Shown one piece after another: positions 6,872-9,198 of a stretch of DNA of 9,198 nucleotides. Position 1 is the stretch's first letter; each line of letters begins with the position of its first letter. This stretch comes from JBECKR01 sp040235415 (GTDB lineage Bacteria > Acidobacteriota > Polarisedimenticolia > Polarisedimenticolales > Polarisedimenticolaceae). Location: NCBI GenBank assembly GCA_040235415.1, contig JBECKR010000006.1:1-9198 (forward strand). The letters run 5' to 3'. The notes beneath the pieces were generated by a model. The model was not told the DNA's origin and did not search any database. It was given only the letters and a program-made list of their open reading frames with translations. A program made the position numbers and the translations under genes.

Positions 6872-8915
6872 AGGCGCGATCGTACGCCTCCTCGAGGGCC
6901 GCCCGCACGACCTCCGGAGCGGCGCGGCGCGGCAGCGTCACGACGAGCCGCGGCTCGCGCTCCATGGCGCGCGCCACCGCGTGCTCGGCGCCGCCGTTGC
7001 GGGCCCAGGCCCGGCGCGCGAGGCCGTTGTCGACGTCCCAGGCGATCATCGACCGGATCCTGCGGTCGGCGTCGTCGGAGCCGTCGACGACGAGGCCGAA
7101 GCCCCCGTTCACGACCTCGCCCCAGCCGACGCCGCCGCCGTTGTGCAGGCTGACCCAGGTCGCACCGCGGAACGCGTCGCCGACGACGTTGTGCACCGCC
7201 ATGTCGGCGCACAGGCTGCTGCCGTCGCGGACGTTCGCCGTCTCGCGGTAGGGCGAGTCCGTGCCGGAGACGTCGTGGTGGTCGCGGCCGAGAACGATCG
7301 GGGCGCGCACCCGCCCCTCGCGGACCGCACGGTTGAACCTCCGCGCGATCCCGATCCGGCCGCGCTCGTCGGAATACAGGATGCGCGCCTGGGAGCCCAC
7401 GACCATGCGGTGCTCCTCGGCGCGGCGGATCCAGTGCAGGTTGTCGAGCGTCTGCTGCCGAGTCTCGGGAGGCGCGGCGGCCGCCTCCTCCTCGAGAACC
7501 TCGGCGGCGATGCGGTCGGTCTCGCGGAGATCCGCGGGGTCGCCGGAGGTGCACACCCAGCGGAACGGCCCGAAGCCGAAGTCGAAGCACATCGGGCCCA
7601 TGATGTCCTCGACGTACGACGGCCACACGAACCCGCCGTCGGGCCGGACGACGTCGGCGCCGGCGCGTGCGGCCTCGAGCAGGAAGGCGTTGCCGTAGTC
7701 CCAGAACCGCATGCCGCGGTCGGTCATCGCCCGGATGGCCTGGACCTGTCTCCGGAGCGAGCGCTGCACCGCCTCCCGGAAACCCGCCGGATCGGCCGTC
7801 ATCATCGCGTTCGACGCCTCGAACGACAGCCCCGCCGGGTAGTAGCCGCCGGCGTACGGGTTGTGCAGCGAGGTCTGGTCGGATCCCAGATCGACCGCGA
7901 CGCCGGCCGACGCGAGACGCTCCCAGAGGTCGACCACGTTTCCGAGGTAGCCGAGCGACACCGCCTCCCGCGCCGCCCGGGCGCGCTCGATGCGCCCGAG
8001 GAGCCGGTCGAGGTCGGTCTCGTACTCCATCAGCCAGCCCTGCTCGTGGCGCTTGCGGAGGGCGTGGGGGTTGATCTCGGCGATTACGCCGACCGCCCCG
8101 GCGATGACCGCCGCCTTGGCCTGCGCGCCACTCATCCCGCCGAGCCCCGAGGTCACGTACACGGTGCCGCCGAGCCCCGCGTCCGCCTCCCGGCCGAGGT
8201 AACGGCGCGACGCGTTCATGAGCGTGATCGTCGTGCCGTGCACGATCCCCTGGGGACCGATGTACATGAAGCTGCCGGCGGTCATCTGACCGTAGGACGT
8301 CACGCCGAGCGCCGCGAGCCGGTCGTAGTCGTCGGGCGAGCTGTGGTTCGGGATCACCATCCCGCACGTCACGACGACCCGCGGGGCGTCGGGATGGGAC
8401 GGGAAGAGGCCGAGCGGGTGACCGGAGTACAGTACGAGCGTCTGCTCGTCGCTCATCGCCGCGAGGTACTTCATGGCGAGCCGGTACTGCGCCCAGTTCT
8501 GGAACACGGTCCCGTTGCCGCCGTAGGTCACGAGCTCGTGCGGGAACTGCGCCACCGCGGGATCGAGGTTGTTCTGGATCATCAGCATGATCGCGGCGGC
8601 ATGGCGGCTGCGTGTCGGGTACGCGTCGATCGGCCGCGCGTGCATGGCGTACGACGGGCGGAAGCGCCGCATGTAGATCCGGCCGTCCGTCGCGAGCTCG
8701 CGCGCGAGCTCCGGAGCGAGGCGCGGGTGCAGCGGCTCCGGAACGTAGCGCAGGGCGTTGTGCAGGGCGAGCTCGCGCTCCGCCGCGCTCAGCACCTGCC
8801 GCCGCGCGGGGGCGTGATCGATTCCGGGCTCGTCCGGCGGCATCTCGGGAAGATCGTCCGGGATCCCCTCCGCGACCTGCAGGCGGAACTCGTTGTCCGA
8901 CGCCGTGCGACCCAT
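6870..8915 (-). CDS. hutU: Urocanate hydratase, long (eukaryote-like) form
   Basis: Urocanase, the second step of histidine breakdown: it adds water to urocanate to give 4-imidazolone-5-propionate using tightly bound NAD+, in the cytoplasm. The 681 residues contain the family landmarks in order: TYGGNGTVFQNWAQY (130-144), QMTAGSFMYIGPQG (210-223), the NAD-binding SGLGGMSGAQAKAA (256-269), DQTSLHNPYAGGYYP (346-360), GPFRWVCTSGDP (449-460), GSQARILYSD (507-516), RDHHDVSGTDSPYRET (544-559) and HNGGGVGWGEVVNGGFG (591-607). The length and wording match the roughly 680-residue type found in animals and some bacteria, not the 555-residue Pseudomonas/Bacillus type, whose FQGLPARICW Cys has no equivalent here. 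ATG at 8915 is chosen for GGAGGAG six bases upstream; the earlier ATG at 8963 lies in a palindrome and lacks a ribosome site. No hutH, hutI, hutG or hutC is visible nearby. Confidence 0.96.
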   Translation of the reverse strand: MGRTASDNEFRLQVAEGIPDDLPEMPPDEPGIDHAPARRQVLSAAERELALHNALRYVPEPLHPRLAPELARELATDGRIYMRRFRPSYAMHARPIDAYPTRSRHAAAIMLMIQNNLDPAVAQFPHELVTYGGNGTVFQNWAQYRLAMKYLAAMSDEQTLVLYSGHPLGLFPSHPDAPRVVVTCGMVIPNHSSPDDYDRLAALGVTSYGQMTAGSFMYIGPQGIVHGTTITLMNASRRYLGREADAGLGGTVYVTSGLGGMSGAQAKAAVIAGAVGVIAEINPHALRKRHEQGWLMEYETDLDRLLGRIERARAAREAVSLGYLGNVVDLWERLASAGVAVDLGSDQTSLHNPYAGGYYPAGLSFEASNAMMTADPAGFREAVQRSLRRQVQAIRAMTDRGMRFWDYGNAFLLEAARAGADVVRPDGGFVWPSYVEDIMGPMCFDFGFGPFRWVCTSGDPADLRETDRIAAEVLEEEAAAAPPETRQQTLDNLHWIRRAEEHRMVVGSQARILYSDERGRIGIARRFNRAVREGRVRAPIVLGRDHHDVSGTDSPYRETANVRDGSSLCADMAVHNVVGDAFRGATWVSLHNGGGVGWGEVVNGGFGLVVDGSDDADRRIRSMIAWDVDNGLARRAWARNGGAEHAVARAMEREPRLVVTLPRRAAPEVVRAALEEAYDRA

Positions 8916-8921
8916 GGCACG

Positions 8922-8928
8922 CTCCTCC
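8922..8928 (-). promoter_or_regulatory. RBS fixing the hutU start
   Basis: GGAGGAG on the minus strand, six bases before the ATG at 8915. It rules out the in-frame ATG at 8963, which would place this site inside the coding region. Confidence 0.75.
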
Positions 8929-8942
8929 GCGCTCCCCCCGCG

Positions 8943-8951
8943 ATGATACCA
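8943..8951 (-). promoter_or_regulatory. Extended -10 promoter candidate for hutU
   Basis: On the minus strand TGGTATCAT reads as TGnTATAAT with one mismatch (TATCAT at 8948-8943). No good -35 is present 17-18 bases upstream, which is usual for extended -10 promoters. Transcription would begin near 8936, leaving about 20 bases before the ATG. The upstream half abuts the palindrome at 8951-8974, which would cover the -35/spacer region. Confidence 0.4.
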
Positions 8952-8974
8952 AAATGGGGACATTCCCCTATTTT
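8951..8974. terminator. A/T-flanked palindrome over the epimerase stop codon; terminator or REP-like element
   Basis: AAAATGGGGA, a CAT loop, then TCCCC and ATTTT with one bulged T (8969). On the minus strand it reads AAAATAGGGGA-ATG-TCCCCATTTT, where TAG is the stop of the epimerase gene. A GC stem followed by ATTTT looks like a short intrinsic terminator for that gene, and the symmetrical A/T arms would work in both directions. Similar A/T-flanked GGGGA/TCCCC palindromes recur in some high-GC genomes near RAYT-type transposases; that link is from memory and not shown here. Confidence 0.5.
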
Positions 8975-9198
8975 CCGCCGACCTCGGGAGATCGGCGGAT
9001 ATCCCCGTCCTCGAGCTGGACGAGGTGGACGGAGCCGCCGGGGCGGCCCAGCACGAAGCGGAGCGCGGGCTCGAGCTCGCGATAGCGGAATCGGAACCCG
9101 GCGGCCTCGAGCCGCGCGGGCCGGACGCGGGCGCTCGCGAGCAGGAGGTCGCGGCCCATCTCGCCGAGCGCGAGCCGGATCGCGGCCGCCGGCAGCGG
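8968..9198 (-). CDS. SDR-type sugar-nucleotide epimerase family protein, TIGR01777, C-terminal end (5' end outside window)
   Basis: The last 76 residues of a gene entering from the right edge. LALGEMGRDLLLASARVRPARL followed by AAGFRFRY and ELEPALRFVL matches the DUF1731 tail of the TIGR01777 family, NAD(P)-binding proteins annotated as epimerases (YfcH/SulA-like in older naming) whose reaction is poorly known. The Rossmann domain lies outside the window, so the active site cannot be judged. After DUF1731 there is a further stretch of about 25 residues (RPGGSVHLVQLEDGDIRR...), longer than many members. An internal ATG at 9159 is not the start, because DUF1731 homology continues upstream to the edge. 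The final codons lie within two abutting palindromes, and the TAG stop is inside the second. hutU follows 52 bases later on the same strand. Confidence 0.8.
   Translation of the reverse strand, partial: PLPAAAIRLALGEMGRDLLLASARVRPARLEAAGFRFRYRELEPALRFVLGRPGGSVHLVQLEDGDIRRSPEVGGK
8975..8998. repeat. 24-base near-perfect palindrome in the epimerase 3' end
   Basis: CCGCCGA at 8975-8981 pairs with TCGGCGG at 8992-8998; inside, CTC (8983-8985) pairs with GAG (8988-8990) after one C-A mismatch, leaving two central bases. It abuts the palindrome at 8951-8974 with no gap. It codes for RRSPEVGG, so symmetry is kept within coding sequence. On the minus strand it would form a hairpin just before the stop codon. 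Confidence 0.5.

Noticed and set aside
6781..8952. Minus-strand reading frame of 723 codons overlapping hutU in another frame
   Set aside because: Arg/Gly-rich shadow of the urocanase gene without homology; the hutU frame is conserved throughout.
8916..8963. Upstream ATG at 8963 as the hutU start
   Set aside because: It lies in the loop of a palindrome and upstream of both the likely transcription start and the GGAGGAG site. The extra 16 residues are not urocanase-like.
1..9198. tRNA, rRNA, CRISPR array or insertion sequence
   Set aside because: No repeated spaced units, cloverleaf-like segments, rRNA motifs or transposase motifs were seen by eye on either strand. Only the palindromes listed hint at a mobile repeat.

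Overview
This is a GC-rich window (around 70% by eye) packed with bacterial metabolic genes on both strands, with very little intergenic space and no RNA genes, insertion sequences or CRISPR arrays. The G/C third-position codon bias, a lipoprotein Cu/Zn superoxide dismutase and an exported gamma-glutamyltransferase-family hydrolase suggest a high-GC Gram-negative bacterium, for example from a soil or sediment lineage such as Acidobacteriota or a relative. The phylum cannot be fixed from this sequence alone.

Layout, left to right. (1) Positions 1-3507 are a minus-strand pair: a class I PLP aminotransferase (3507 down to 2305), followed after 16 bases by a long, divergent transketolase-family ThDP enzyme that runs off the left edge. 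(2) Positions 3508-3610 are a divergent intergenic region with a good sigma-70-like promoter for the aminotransferase. (3) Positions 3611-6189 are a plus-strand pair joined by an ATGA overlap: a 2,4-dienoyl-CoA-reductase-like SDR and a gamma-glutamyltransferase-family Ntn hydrolase with a signal peptide. (4) Positions 6194-6784 hold a minus-strand lipoprotein SodC, convergent with the hydrolase across a 4-base gap. (5) Positions 6870-8915 hold a minus-strand urocanate hydratase of the long, eukaryote-like form, with no other hut genes in view. (6) Positions 8968-9198 are the 3' end of a minus-strand SDR-type epimerase (TIGR01777 family, DUF1731 tail).

The genes do not form one evident pathway. 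They cover the pentose-phosphate/ketol-transfer network, transamination, unsaturated acyl-CoA reduction, extracytoplasmic amide hydrolysis, periplasmic superoxide defence and histidine catabolism. I found no defence system or other obviously new multi-gene system. The best points for a second look are: the GEG (not GDG) cofactor motif of the transketolase-like enzyme; two directly abutting palindromes at 8951-8998 that cover the epimerase stop codon and touch the hutU promoter; the DECR-type Tyr/Ser/Lys active site of the SDR; and the loss of the gamma-glutamyl-binding Arg in the GGT-like enzyme.
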